29,418 bases of DNA from JBEIHX01 sp040381075. Its GTDB lineage: Bacteria > Pseudomonadota > Alphaproteobacteria > Caulobacterales > Aquidulcibacteraceae. The stretch spans positions 1 through 29,418 of the forward strand of contig JBEIHX010000041.1 of assembly GCA_040381075.1 (NCBI GenBank). Direction: 5' to 3'. Positions 1 to 7,109 of the stretch are shown in pieces (the first letter of the stretch is position 1; each line of letters starts with the position of its first letter). The position numbers were made by a program, and so were the translations under genes. The notes beneath the pieces were generated by a model, which did no database searches, was not told the DNA's origin, and worked only from the letters and a program-made list of their open reading frames with translations.

Positions 1-237
1 CGCCTGCGCGCCGCCGGCGCCGGGCTGGCTGAGGCGCTGACCGCGCGCGGCCTTGCGCCGACGCCCGGCGGCGGCGACGGCGGCGTGCTTGTCGAAATCC
101 CCGAAGGACCCGAGGCCCGGGCAGCGCTGCTGCGCGACCTCGTCACGGCTGGCGTCGCGATCAGCGACTTCGCCGAGGCGCCGCGCACGCTGGAGGAAGC
201 CTACCTGTCGGAAGTCGGCGCGGGAGAGCGGCGATGA
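1..237 (+). CDS. ABC transporter ATP-binding protein, C-terminal fragment
   Basis: The reading frame is open from the first base of the window to a TGA at 235-237, giving the last 78 residues of a protein whose start lies outside. The fragment has the regulatory/C-terminal region seen in ABC-2 type exporter ATPases: a stretch around residues 30-70 followed by a 'TLEEAYL' ending that resembles the 'SLEEVFL' motif closing many ABC-2 ATPases. No Walker motifs are included, so the assignment rests on this tail and on the neighbour. Its stop overlaps the ATG of the downstream permease gene (ATGA), which indicates translational coupling and a two-component exporter. The substrate cannot be inferred. 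Confidence 0.6.
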   Translation, partial: RLRAAGAGLAEALTARGLAPTPGGGDGGVLVEIPEGPEARAALLRDLVTAGVAISDFAEAPRTLEEAYLSEVGAGERR

Positions 238-1625
238 ACCCGGAACTGCACCGCAATCTGTGGCTGGAGTTCACGCCGCGGCGGCTCGTCCTGATGGCGC
301 TGGTTCTGGGCGTGACCCTCGGCGTCACAGCGCTGGCGGCCGCGCCGCAGGAGCGCCTCCAGAACATGGCCGCCCTGGGGTTCGGCCTCTACGGCCTCAT
401 CGTCATGCTGTGGGGCGCGCGCAACGCCGCCAACGCGCTCGCCGGCGAGGTCCGCGATCGCACCTGGGACATGCAGAGGCTGTCGGCCATCGACCCCTGG
501 TCGATGACCTGGGGCAAATTGCTGGGCTCGACGGCCTACACCTGGTTTGGCGGGCTTCTGGCGCTGACGCCCTTCGTCATCGTCTCCCTCAACGAGCCGG
601 ACCGGCACGGGCCGGTGTTCCTGGGCCTGTGTCTGGCGCTGGGAGCAGGCGCGCAGGCGCTGGCGCTGTTGCTGTGCCTCGCGGCCGCGCGGCGCCGACC
701 GCAGGCTGGACGCTTCGACGTTCTGATCTACGCGCTCATCGCGTTCGGCGCCGCGTCGAGCATCCTGCAGCCGGCCCAGGCGCTGCGCGAGTGGCCCGCC
801 GACGGCGCGGCGCTGCAGGCGATTGTCTGGATGGGCTCGGAATATCCGTTTATCGCCTTCTACGCGGCAAGCGCGTTGCTCTGGACCGGCGTCGCCGTAT
901 TCGGCTGCTGGCGGCTCATGCGGCGCGAGCTGATGATGCCGCACGACATCACAGGCCCGCTGATCGTCCTCGCCGTCATCGCGCTCTATGGGATGGGCTT
1001 CGTGCGCCAGGAGCAGGACCAGCCCCTGGTTCATTACCTCGCCAACGCATGCGGCGCCGGCGCAATCGCCACCGGTCTGTTCACCGCCGCCTGCACCCTT
1101 GCAGAGCCCAAGGATCCGGTGGCGCTGCGCTGGATCTCGGCCGCCTGGCGTCGCGGCGTGCGCAGCGCAGCGCTGGCGCGCGCCCCGGGGTTCACAATCG
1201 GCTTCATGATCACCCTGATCCTCGGGCTTCTCGCCGCAGGTCTGTCAGTCCAGGGCCCGACGCCACTGACGATCGGGGAGAACGCCACGCCAGTGTGGCC
1301 GCTCATCCTTTCGGCGCTGGGCTTTTTGGCCCGAGACATCATCATCTTCGTGTTCTTTCATGCAGCCCCCCGCCAGCGCCGTGGCGACTTCGCATCGCTC
1401 GTACTGCTCGCGCTGCTGTACGGCGCCGGTGCGGTGCTCACGAGCCTCGCCCCGCTCGAAGGATTGCGCGGCATGTTTGTTCCGACCCCGGAGGCGGCGG
1501 CCGGATCGATCACTCCAGGCGGCCCGCCCATCATGTTCCTGGCGCCATGGCTGCAGGCTGCAGCGTTCGTTTATCTCGCACGCGCCCGGCTCGCAGCGCC
1601 AGGCGCACGCCCCGGCGCGGCCTGA
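234..1625 (+). CDS. ABC-2 type transporter permease (membrane protein)
   Basis: This 463-residue protein is strongly hydrophobic, with roughly ten to twelve predicted membrane segments separated by short loops (for example around residues 20-40, 47-65, 105-150, 200-220, 235-285, 320-345, 360-410 and 430-450). A cytosolic loop near residues 65-95 contains 'AGEVRDRTWDMQRLSAIDP', typical of ABC-2 permeases, where a short coupling segment follows the second membrane helix. The ATG at 234 overlaps the stop of the upstream ATPase gene, so the two probably form one exporter. The substrate is unknown. It could instead be called an uncharacterised polytopic membrane protein, but the coupling to an ATPase tail favours a permease. 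Confidence 0.7.
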   Translation: MNPELHRNLWLEFTPRRLVLMALVLGVTLGVTALAAAPQERLQNMAALGFGLYGLIVMLWGARNAANALAGEVRDRTWDMQRLSAIDPWSMTWGKLLGSTAYTWFGGLLALTPFVIVSLNEPDRHGPVFLGLCLALGAGAQALALLLCLAAARRRPQAGRFDVLIYALIAFGAASSILQPAQALREWPADGAALQAIVWMGSEYPFIAFYAASALLWTGVAVFGCWRLMRRELMMPHDITGPLIVLAVIALYGMGFVRQEQDQPLVHYLANACGAGAIATGLFTAACTLAEPKDPVALRWISAAWRRGVRSAALARAPGFTIGFMITLILGLLAAGLSVQGPTPLTIGENATPVWPLILSALGFLARDIIIFVFFHAAPRQRRGDFASLVLLALLYGAGAVLTSLAPLEGLRGMFVPTPEAAAGSITPGGPPIMFLAPWLQAAAFVYLARARLAAPGARPGAA

Positions 1626-1628
1626 CGG

Positions 1629-2117
1629 GTGTCCCTCCTCACCGGACCCGGCCATATCGGGGTGATGGGCGTATCCGGCGTTGGCAAGACAACGATCGGC
1701 CAGGCGCTGGCTGATCGTCTCGCACGCCCCTTCACGGACGCCGACGACTTCCACCCGCCGGCCAACCGGGCGAAGCTCGCCGCCGGGATCGCGCTGGACG
1801 ACCGGGACCGCGCACCCTGGCTCGCGGCCCTGCGCGCGCGCCTGGATGCGGCGCCAGGTCCGGTTGTGTTCGCCTGCTCAGCCCTCAAGGCGGCCTATCG
1901 CACACAGCTTGAGCCGGCCGTTTGGGTTTGGCTTACGGGCGGCCCCCGGATCATCGAAGGCCGGCTGCGGGCGCGGCGCGGGCACTTCATGCACCCGGCG
2001 CTGCTGGCCTCGCAGATCGCTGCGCTGGAGCCGCCCGATCACTGCATCGCCTGCGACATCGCCCATTCGCCCGACGCAGTTGTGGATCATATCCTGGAGA
2101 AGCTCAGACAAAGTTGA
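1629..2117 (+). CDS. gntK: Gluconokinase (GntK/IdnK family)
   Basis: A 162-residue P-loop kinase predicted to phosphorylate D-gluconate to 6-phosphogluconate, feeding the Entner-Doudoroff or pentose phosphate pathway. The Walker A motif 'GVSGVGKTT' is at about residues 14-22, followed by the family-typical 'DADDFHPPANRAKLAAGIAL' segment (about 38-57) and 'DDRDRAPWL', where GntK proteins have 'LDDxDRxPWL'. 'ACSALKAAYR' matches the conserved 'ACSALKxxYRD' block. The length is normal for the family. Translation starts at a GTG three bases after the permease stop, so it probably shares that transcript, although no functional link to the exporter is evident. Confidence 0.88.
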   Translation: MSLLTGPGHIGVMGVSGVGKTTIGQALADRLARPFTDADDFHPPANRAKLAAGIALDDRDRAPWLAALRARLDAAPGPVVFACSALKAAYRTQLEPAVWVWLTGGPRIIEGRLRARRGHFMHPALLASQIAALEPPDHCIACDIAHSPDAVVDHILEKLRQS

Positions 2118-2474
2118 CGTAGTGTCACGAACGCGCCAGAAACCATGGATTCATGGAATATTGGCGCTGCGGCCAGGGCCGCGCGCTGCGGGGGAGGAAG
2201 CGATGTCAGCCCGCGCGTTGGAAGCGCAGCACCAGCCTGCGCCCGCCGCAGCCGCGCGGTTGGAACGGAGCCCGCATGCAGGCGCCCCGGGCGTGGGTTC
2301 GCCGTTTGCGCTGGGGCAGGTTGCGCTGGGGCAGGTTGCGCTGGGGCAGGTTGCGCTGGGGCAGGTTGCGCTGGGGCAGGTTGCGCGGGGGCAGGTTGCA
2401 CCGGTGCGGGTTAGGTTTGGGCCGGTCTGGCGCTGGCAGGTCTGGGGTCAGCCGAACTCAGAGGGGCGGACGAG
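2118..2474. other. Intergenic region upstream of the tetR operon
   Basis: About 357 bases without a credible gene. It holds a 15-bp tandem repeat (annotated separately) and a small inverted repeat, CCATG-GATT-CATGG, at 2143-2156. A second imperfect one, TGAC-N5-GTCA, lies near 2115-2127. Either could be an operator for the TetR regulator, but the arms are short. No convincing -35/-10 pair was found. Open frames across the repeat give only low-complexity peptides. Confidence 0.5.
2306..2395. repeat. 15-bp tandem repeat, six copies plus a degenerate seventh
   Basis: The unit TTGCGCTGGGGCAGG is repeated from 2306. The first five copies are identical and the sixth has one change (TTGCGCGGGGGCAGG). 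A more diverged seventh copy (TTGCACCGGTGCGGG) runs to 2410. The period is a multiple of three, so all frames stay open and give pentapeptide repeats such as PAPAQ on the opposite strand. None has a credible start context or homology, so the repeat is treated as non-coding. It ends about 65 bp before the tetR start. Confidence 0.9.
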
Positions 2475-3098
2475 ATGAAATCCGCGATCCTCGACTTCCA
2501 TCGCGACACCGGCAAACGGGCCCGCACCAAGGCGGCCAACCGGCAGTCCATCCTCGATGCGGCGCGCGCCGTGTTCGCCGAGCTGGGCTATGAGGCGACA
2601 ACGGTGCGCGACATCATCCGGCGCACCGGTCTGGCCAGCGGGACATTCTACAATTACTTCAAGTCCAAGGAGGAAGTGTTCCACGCGCTGCACGACGACG
2701 GCGTACAGCGCTTCCGTCCCCTGTTGCGCCACGCCTACGACACCGCAGCCACATTCGAAGATTTTGTGCGCACAGCCTACCGGGCGTTCTTCCGCTTCAT
2801 GATCGAAGAGGCGCCGCTCTCGCGTGTGCGGGTCGCCTCGCCAGACATGACATTCGTGCGGTTCGACACCCCGGAGAATCTGGCGCTGTTCAAGGAACTC
2901 GAAGCTGACATCGCGCGCGCAATCGCCATGGGCCATATCCCCCCGGTCGATCCGGAATACTTCGCAGCCGCTGCATACGGCATCGCCCAGCAGATGGCCG
3001 ACCGCCTTCTGGCGCGCGATCGGCCGGACCCTGAAGGCGCGGCCAATTTCGCCACCGCCCTGCTGTTGGGCGGTCTGTCACGCTTGCAACGGGAATAG
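2475..3098 (+). CDS. TetR/AcrR family transcriptional regulator
   Basis: A 207-residue regulator with an N-terminal TetR DNA-binding domain. The segment from residue 23 runs 'RQSILDAARAVFAELGY', then the helix-turn-helix (about 42-61) with 'TGLASGTFYNYFKSKEE', the hallmark end of the TetR HTH. The C-terminal two thirds is a helical ligand-binding domain without a recognisable ligand signature. The ATG at 2475 is preceded by a purine-rich AGAGGGG. Its stop is nine bases before the next gene, which carries an AGGAG site, so it is the first gene of a five-gene operon it probably controls. The likely inducer is a substrate or CoA intermediate of the downstream enzymes. Confidence 0.93.
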   Translation: MKSAILDFHRDTGKRARTKAANRQSILDAARAVFAELGYEATTVRDIIRRTGLASGTFYNYFKSKEEVFHALHDDGVQRFRPLLRHAYDTAATFEDFVRTAYRAFFRFMIEEAPLSRVRVASPDMTFVRFDTPENLALFKELEADIARAIAMGHIPPVDPEYFAAAAYGIAQQMADRLLARDRPDPEGAANFATALLLGGLSRLQRE

Positions 3099-3107
3099 GA
3101 GCCTTTC

Positions 3108-4145
3108 ATGTCCTTCGAGGCGTTCCTCGCCAGGGCCCTTTTGAAGCTGCCGGACGCCATGCTCGTCAGGCTGTCCGGCGGCGAGGTGGTTGAAACCGCG
3201 GGGCGCAGGCTCAATCCTCACGTCCAGTATCTGGCCCATCTGCTGCGCGGGCGTCGCTTCCAGCCGCAGTCAACCCCGGCGAAGGCGCGCGCCTCCTTCG
3301 CCATGTTCGCCGCCATGGCGACGGGCAATATGGAGCCTGGGGTGACGGCGCAGCCGGTTTCGATCGACACTGGCGAGCGCAGGATACCCGCGCGCGTCTA
3401 TCGGCCGAACAACCAGGCGCCCGGTCAACCGCTGTTTGTGTTCTACCATTACGGCGGCGGCGTCACCGGCGACCTTGAGACCTGCCACGTCTTCTGCAGC
3501 ATGATCTCCAAAGTCGCCCGCTGCCCCGTTCTGTCGGTCGACTATCGTCTGGCGCCGGAACACAAATGGCCGGCCGGTCTCAATGACGCCATCGACGCCT
3601 ATCTGTGGGCGGTCAAAAGCGCGCGCAGCTTCGGCGCCGCCCCGGACACCGCGGCCGTCGGCGGCGACTCGATGGGCGGCTGTTTCGCCGCCATCGTGTG
3701 CCAGGAGATGAAACGCAGAGGCCTCGCCCAACCGGCCATGCAGCTCCTGATCTATCCGGCGGTGGACATGGCGAGCGAGACCCCATCCATGACTGCCTTC
3801 GCCGACAGCTTCCCGCTGAACCAGGACCTGATGGGCTGGTATGCGCGGCACTATCTGCCCGAAGGCGCAGATCTCAACGATGTGCGCATATCGCCGCTGC
3901 GCGCCGAGGATCTCTCCGGGCTCGCTCCAGGCGTGGTCATCACCGCCGGTTTTGATCCTCTGGTTGACCAGGGCTTCGCCTACGCCGAGAAGCTGAAGGC
4001 GGCCGGAGTGGACACCATCTACAGGTGCTATGACGCACTCCCACACGCCTTCACGGCGTGCACGGGAGTCGTTCCGGCGGCAGATCGCGCCTGCCGGGAA
4101 ATCTGCAACGATGTTGCGCGCACGCTCGCGAAAGCGCGCGCATGA
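3108..4145 (+). CDS. Alpha/beta hydrolase, hormone-sensitive-lipase-like esterase
   Basis: A 345-residue alpha/beta hydrolase of the HSL (family IV esterase) type. The oxyanion-hole motif is 'YHYGGG' at 113-118, a variant of the usual HGGG with Tyr inserted after His. The nucleophile elbow is GDSMGG (186-191, Ser188). The acid is probably Asp283 in 'GFDPLVDQG' and the base His313 in 'ALPHAF'. The 'SVDYRLAPEHKWPAGLND' block (143-160) is typical of the family. It is expected to hydrolyse a short-chain ester or lactone in the cytoplasm; the true substrate is unknown. A good AGGAG lies ahead of the ATG, and its stop overlaps the next gene's start. Confidence 0.9.
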   Translation: MSFEAFLARALLKLPDAMLVRLSGGEVVETAGRRLNPHVQYLAHLLRGRRFQPQSTPAKARASFAMFAAMATGNMEPGVTAQPVSIDTGERRIPARVYRPNNQAPGQPLFVFYHYGGGVTGDLETCHVFCSMISKVARCPVLSVDYRLAPEHKWPAGLNDAIDAYLWAVKSARSFGAAPDTAAVGGDSMGGCFAAIVCQEMKRRGLAQPAMQLLIYPAVDMASETPSMTAFADSFPLNQDLMGWYARHYLPEGADLNDVRISPLRAEDLSGLAPGVVITAGFDPLVDQGFAYAEKLKAAGVDTIYRCYDALPHAFTACTGVVPAADRACREICNDVARTLAKARA

Positions 4146-5125
4146 TGCGCGCATTCGTCTGCACACGTCTGAGCGACGACCTGTCAGGCGCAGCCGTCAT
4201 GGAGCAGGCGGTTCCCTCTCCAGGCCCAGGAGAGGTGCTGGTGCGGGTGCGCGCGGCAAGCGTGAACTTCCCGGACATCCTGATGTGCCAGGGCCGATAC
4301 CAGTTCAAGCCCGATCTGCCCTTCATACCGGGGATGGACATCGCCGGAGACGTGGTCGCGACAGGCTCGGGCGTGGACGCCTTTGCTCCGGGCGATGCGG
4401 TGGCGGGCGGCGCCAGGCTCGGCGGTTTTGCTGAGTTCGCCGTCGCGCCCGCCGCGGGCCTGCGCCGCAAACCGGCCGCCATGGGCTATGCACAGGCAGC
4501 CGCCTACCAGGCGGCCTATCTGACCGCCTATGTGGCGCTGGTGCGGCGCGCCGGACTGCAGCCCGGCGAGACCGTGCTGGTGCACGGCGCGGCGGGCGGC
4601 GTGGGGCTCGCCGCGGTCGACGTCGCGAAACTTCTGGGCGCCACGGTGATCGCCGCCTCCGCCAGCGACGCCAAACTCGCGGCGGTGCGCGCCCGCGGCG
4701 CCGATCACACCGTCAATGTGACCGGCGGGTTTCGCGACACAGTGAAAGATCTGACGGGGGGCCGCGGGGCCGATGTGATCTTCGACCCGGTCGGCGGCGA
4801 CATCTTCGATGAAAGCGTGCGCTGCATCGCCTTCGACGGCCGCCTTCTCGTGATCGGCTTCACCAGCGGCCGCATCCCGTCGATATCCGTCAATATGCCC
4901 CTGATCAAGGGTTTCTCCGTGATCGGCGTGCGCGCCGGGGAGTACGGGCGCCAGTTCCCGGAACGCGGGCGCGAAAACCTGCAGGCCATCTGGCGCTGGG
5001 CTGAAGACGGCAGGCTTTCACCCCATGTCCACAGCGAGACGCCGCTGACAGACACCCGAAAGGCGCTGGCGCTCCTTGAAAACCGGCACGTCATCGGCAA
5101 AGCAATCGTGCGACCAGACATGTAG
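4142..5125 (+). CDS. NADPH:quinone oxidoreductase / MDR-family zinc-independent dehydrogenase
   Basis: A 327-residue medium-chain dehydrogenase/reductase of the quinone oxidoreductase branch. It has a GroES-like N-terminal domain ('ASVNFPDILMCQGRYQ' near 39-54, 'PFIPGMDIAG' near 60-69) and a Rossmann domain whose NADPH loop is 'HGAAGGVGLAA' at 148-158. The structural and catalytic zinc-ligand pattern of alcohol dehydrogenases is not apparent, consistent with a zinc-free QOR/enoyl-reductase. The reading frame stays open upstream to 4058, but the ATG at 4142 is chosen because it overlaps the preceding stop (ATGA) and the conserved domain begins right after it. Likely role: reduction of an enone, quinone or enoyl-CoA in the operon's pathway. 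Confidence 0.88.
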   Translation: MMRAFVCTRLSDDLSGAAVMEQAVPSPGPGEVLVRVRAASVNFPDILMCQGRYQFKPDLPFIPGMDIAGDVVATGSGVDAFAPGDAVAGGARLGGFAEFAVAPAAGLRRKPAAMGYAQAAAYQAAYLTAYVALVRRAGLQPGETVLVHGAAGGVGLAAVDVAKLLGATVIAASASDAKLAAVRARGADHTVNVTGGFRDTVKDLTGGRGADVIFDPVGGDIFDESVRCIAFDGRLLVIGFTSGRIPSISVNMPLIKGFSVIGVRAGEYGRQFPERGRENLQAIWRWAEDGRLSPHVHSETPLTDTRKALALLENRHVIGKAIVRPDM

Positions 5126-5134
5126 AGGGGCGTG

Positions 5135-5743
5135 ATGCCTGAACCCATTCGTTTCTACTTCGACTTCATCAGTCCCTACGGCTACTTTGCGGCGCATCGC
5201 CTGGAGGCGATCGCAGAGAAACACGGGCGCACCATCGACTGGCGCCCATTCAACATGCGTTCCTTGATTGCAAATCGGCTCAAGATCAGTGAGCCAATCT
5301 TTCAGCAGCCGATCAAGGGCGCCTACTTCCGGCGCGATGTGCCGCGAACGGCGCGCTATTTTGGTCTGCCCTACGATCCGGCCAATATCGCAACCTTCAA
5401 CCCCACCCGCGCAGAGCGCGCCGTCTGGGTGCTGAAAGAGATCAATGAACGGCTTGCTGGCGACTTCACCAAGGCCGCCTACGCCAGGATCTTCGCCGAG
5501 AAATCCCCGGTCGAGACGCCGGAGGACATCGCAGTCCTTGGCGAGGCGCTTGGCGTTGACGGGGCGGCGCTCGCGGCGGGCGCCGATTCTCCCGTTCTGA
5601 AGGAGCGCCTCAAGGCGGAAACCGACGCAGCCGCCGAGGCCGGCGTCTGGGGCACCCCAACCTTTGTGGCGGACGGCGAAATGTTCTGGGGTTCAGATCG
5701 GCTGGGAATGCTGGACGAATGGCTGCAGCGCGGCGGTTGGTAG
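5135..5743 (+). CDS. DsbA-family oxidoreductase / 2-hydroxychromene-2-carboxylate isomerase-like protein
   Basis: A 202-residue thioredoxin-fold protein of the 2-hydroxychromene-2-carboxylate isomerase (kappa-GST/NahD) group. The N-terminus reads 'FYFDFISPYGYFAA' (7-20), where the family has 'FDFxSPYxY' with Ser instead of a DsbA CxxC, so it is not a disulfide oxidase. The C-terminal 'GVWGTPTFVADGEMFWGSDRL' region carries the conserved cis-Pro 'GTPTF'. The family uses glutathione to isomerise aromatic-pathway intermediates; the real substrate here is unknown. A GTG at 5132 is also in frame, but the ATG at 5135 has the better-spaced GAGGGG and matches the family N-terminus. It lies nine bases from the upstream stop. 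Confidence 0.85.
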   Translation: MPEPIRFYFDFISPYGYFAAHRLEAIAEKHGRTIDWRPFNMRSLIANRLKISEPIFQQPIKGAYFRRDVPRTARYFGLPYDPANIATFNPTRAERAVWVLKEINERLAGDFTKAAYARIFAEKSPVETPEDIAVLGEALGVDGAALAAGADSPVLKERLKAETDAAAEAGVWGTPTFVADGEMFWGSDRLGMLDEWLQRGGW

Positions 5744-5752
5744 GAGCAAGCA

Positions 5753-6934
5753 ATGTCAGGTCCATTATCAGGCGTGCGCATCATCGATCTGACGATGGTG
5801 ATTTCAGGTCCGATGGCCACGCAATATCTGGCCGATCAGGGTGCGGATGTCATCAAGGTCGAGAGCGGGCGCGGCGACATCTCGCGCTGGCTTGGCCCCC
5901 GCAAGGGGGCGATATCCTCAATGTTCGCTACCGCCAACCGCAACAAGCGGTCGATCATGCTGGACCTGAAGGCCGATACAGGCCGCCAGGTCCTGGCGGA
6001 CCTCATCAAGACCGCAGATGTGGTGGTCGAGAACTTCCGCCCCGGCGCCATGGCGCGTCTGGGCTTTCCCTGGGAAACGATCCACGCACTCAACCCCAGG
6101 GCCGTCTACTGCGCGATTTCCGGTTTTGGACAGACCGGCCCCTACAATCAGGTGCGGGTCTACGATCCTGTGATCCAGGCGACCTCCGGGGTGTCGTCCA
6201 TGCAACGCGATCGCCGGAGCGACCAGCCGAGCCTCGTGCAGTTCCTTGTCTGCGACAAGCTGACCGCGCTGACGGCGGCGCAGGCCATGACCGCAGCGCT
6301 GTTCGCCGCCCAACGCACAGGCAGGGGCCAAAAGATCGAGCTGTCGATGCTGGACGCCGCCATCGCATTCAACTGGCCGGAGGGGATGTGGAACGAAACC
6401 TTCCTCGATCCAGAGCCGGCGGCGCCGGATTTCGGGAGCTTCTATCGGCTGCTTCCAACCAAAGACGGCTACATTGCGATCGCCGCGGTCCAGGACGATG
6501 AGTTCAAAGCCGTCTGCGAGGGCCTCGGCAGACCTGATCTCCTGGCTGATCCGCGCTTCGCGACCAACGCCGGACGCATGCAGAACATCGAAGCGTGGCG
6601 CCATGAAATCGAGTCGATGGCGGCGGCGAAAACCTCGCGTGAGCTGATGGACTCACTCGCAGCAGCAGGTGCGCCGGCCGGCATTTTCAATGAGCGCAGC
6701 GCCCTGAAGGACGATCCGCAGGTGATCCACCAGCAGTCCATCATCGAGTACGAGAACGGGGCTGGGATCGGGCGCGTTCGCGGGCCGCGTCATCCGGCCA
6801 GATTTTCAGCAACCCCGGCCGAGGTGCGTCGGGGAGCGCCCGACCTCGGCCAACATACGGCCGAAATACTCGCTGAACTGGGGCGCAGCGAGGCTGACAT
6901 TGCAGCGCTCACGCAGCGCCGCACCCCGTCGTAA
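5753..6934 (+). CDS. Class III (CaiB/BaiF family) CoA-transferase
   Basis: A 393-residue family III CoA-transferase, expected to move CoA between carboxylic acids. Conserved features: 'GVRIIDLTMVISGP' at 7-20, 'LGADVIKVE'-like 'QGADVIKVES' at 29-38, 'DLKADTGRQVLADLIKTADVVVENFRPG' across 71-98, and 'CAISGFGQTGPYNQ' at 120-133. Asp168 in 'FLVCDKLTAL' sits where the catalytic aspartate lies in formyl-CoA transferase. 'RTGRGQKIELSMLDAAI' follows. The length is normal. The start has an AGGAG and is nine bases after the isomerase stop. It is the last gene of the tetR-led operon, and convergent to dxs; it probably activates a carboxylate intermediate. Confidence 0.92.
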   Translation: MSGPLSGVRIIDLTMVISGPMATQYLADQGADVIKVESGRGDISRWLGPRKGAISSMFATANRNKRSIMLDLKADTGRQVLADLIKTADVVVENFRPGAMARLGFPWETIHALNPRAVYCAISGFGQTGPYNQVRVYDPVIQATSGVSSMQRDRRSDQPSLVQFLVCDKLTALTAAQAMTAALFAAQRTGRGQKIELSMLDAAIAFNWPEGMWNETFLDPEPAAPDFGSFYRLLPTKDGYIAIAAVQDDEFKAVCEGLGRPDLLADPRFATNAGRMQNIEAWRHEIESMAAAKTSRELMDSLAAAGAPAGIFNERSALKDDPQVIHQQSIIEYENGAGIGRVRGPRHPARFSATPAEVRRGAPDLGQHTAEILAELGRSEADIAALTQRRTPS

Positions 6935-7109
6935 GCGCGCGCAGCGGCGATAGCGCAGCCATGCAGCCGGGCAGGGCGCGCCGTACACATCTCATCAAAC
7001 AGGGTCGGGAGCGACGAGGCGCAGATCAGCCGCGACCAGGCTGGCCTGAGCGGCCACGCCCACCATCATGGAGGCCCCGCCGAACAGGTCCGGCGCGGAT
7101 GCAGGCGCC

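Noticed and set aside
53..1714. A 553-codon open frame on the + strand over the permease gene
   Set aside because: It is Arg/Ala/Pro-rich out-of-frame translation of high-G+C coding DNA, with no family resemblance. The 234-1625 frame has clear membrane helices and stop-start coupling.
2087..2401. A - strand frame giving PAPAQ repeats
   Set aside because: It is only open because the 15-bp repeat is a multiple of three. There is no ribosome site, and it overlaps gluconokinase.
6935..7109. Intrinsic terminator between the convergent CoA-transferase and dxs genes
   Set aside because: GC-rich sequence, but no stem followed by a T run on either strand was found.
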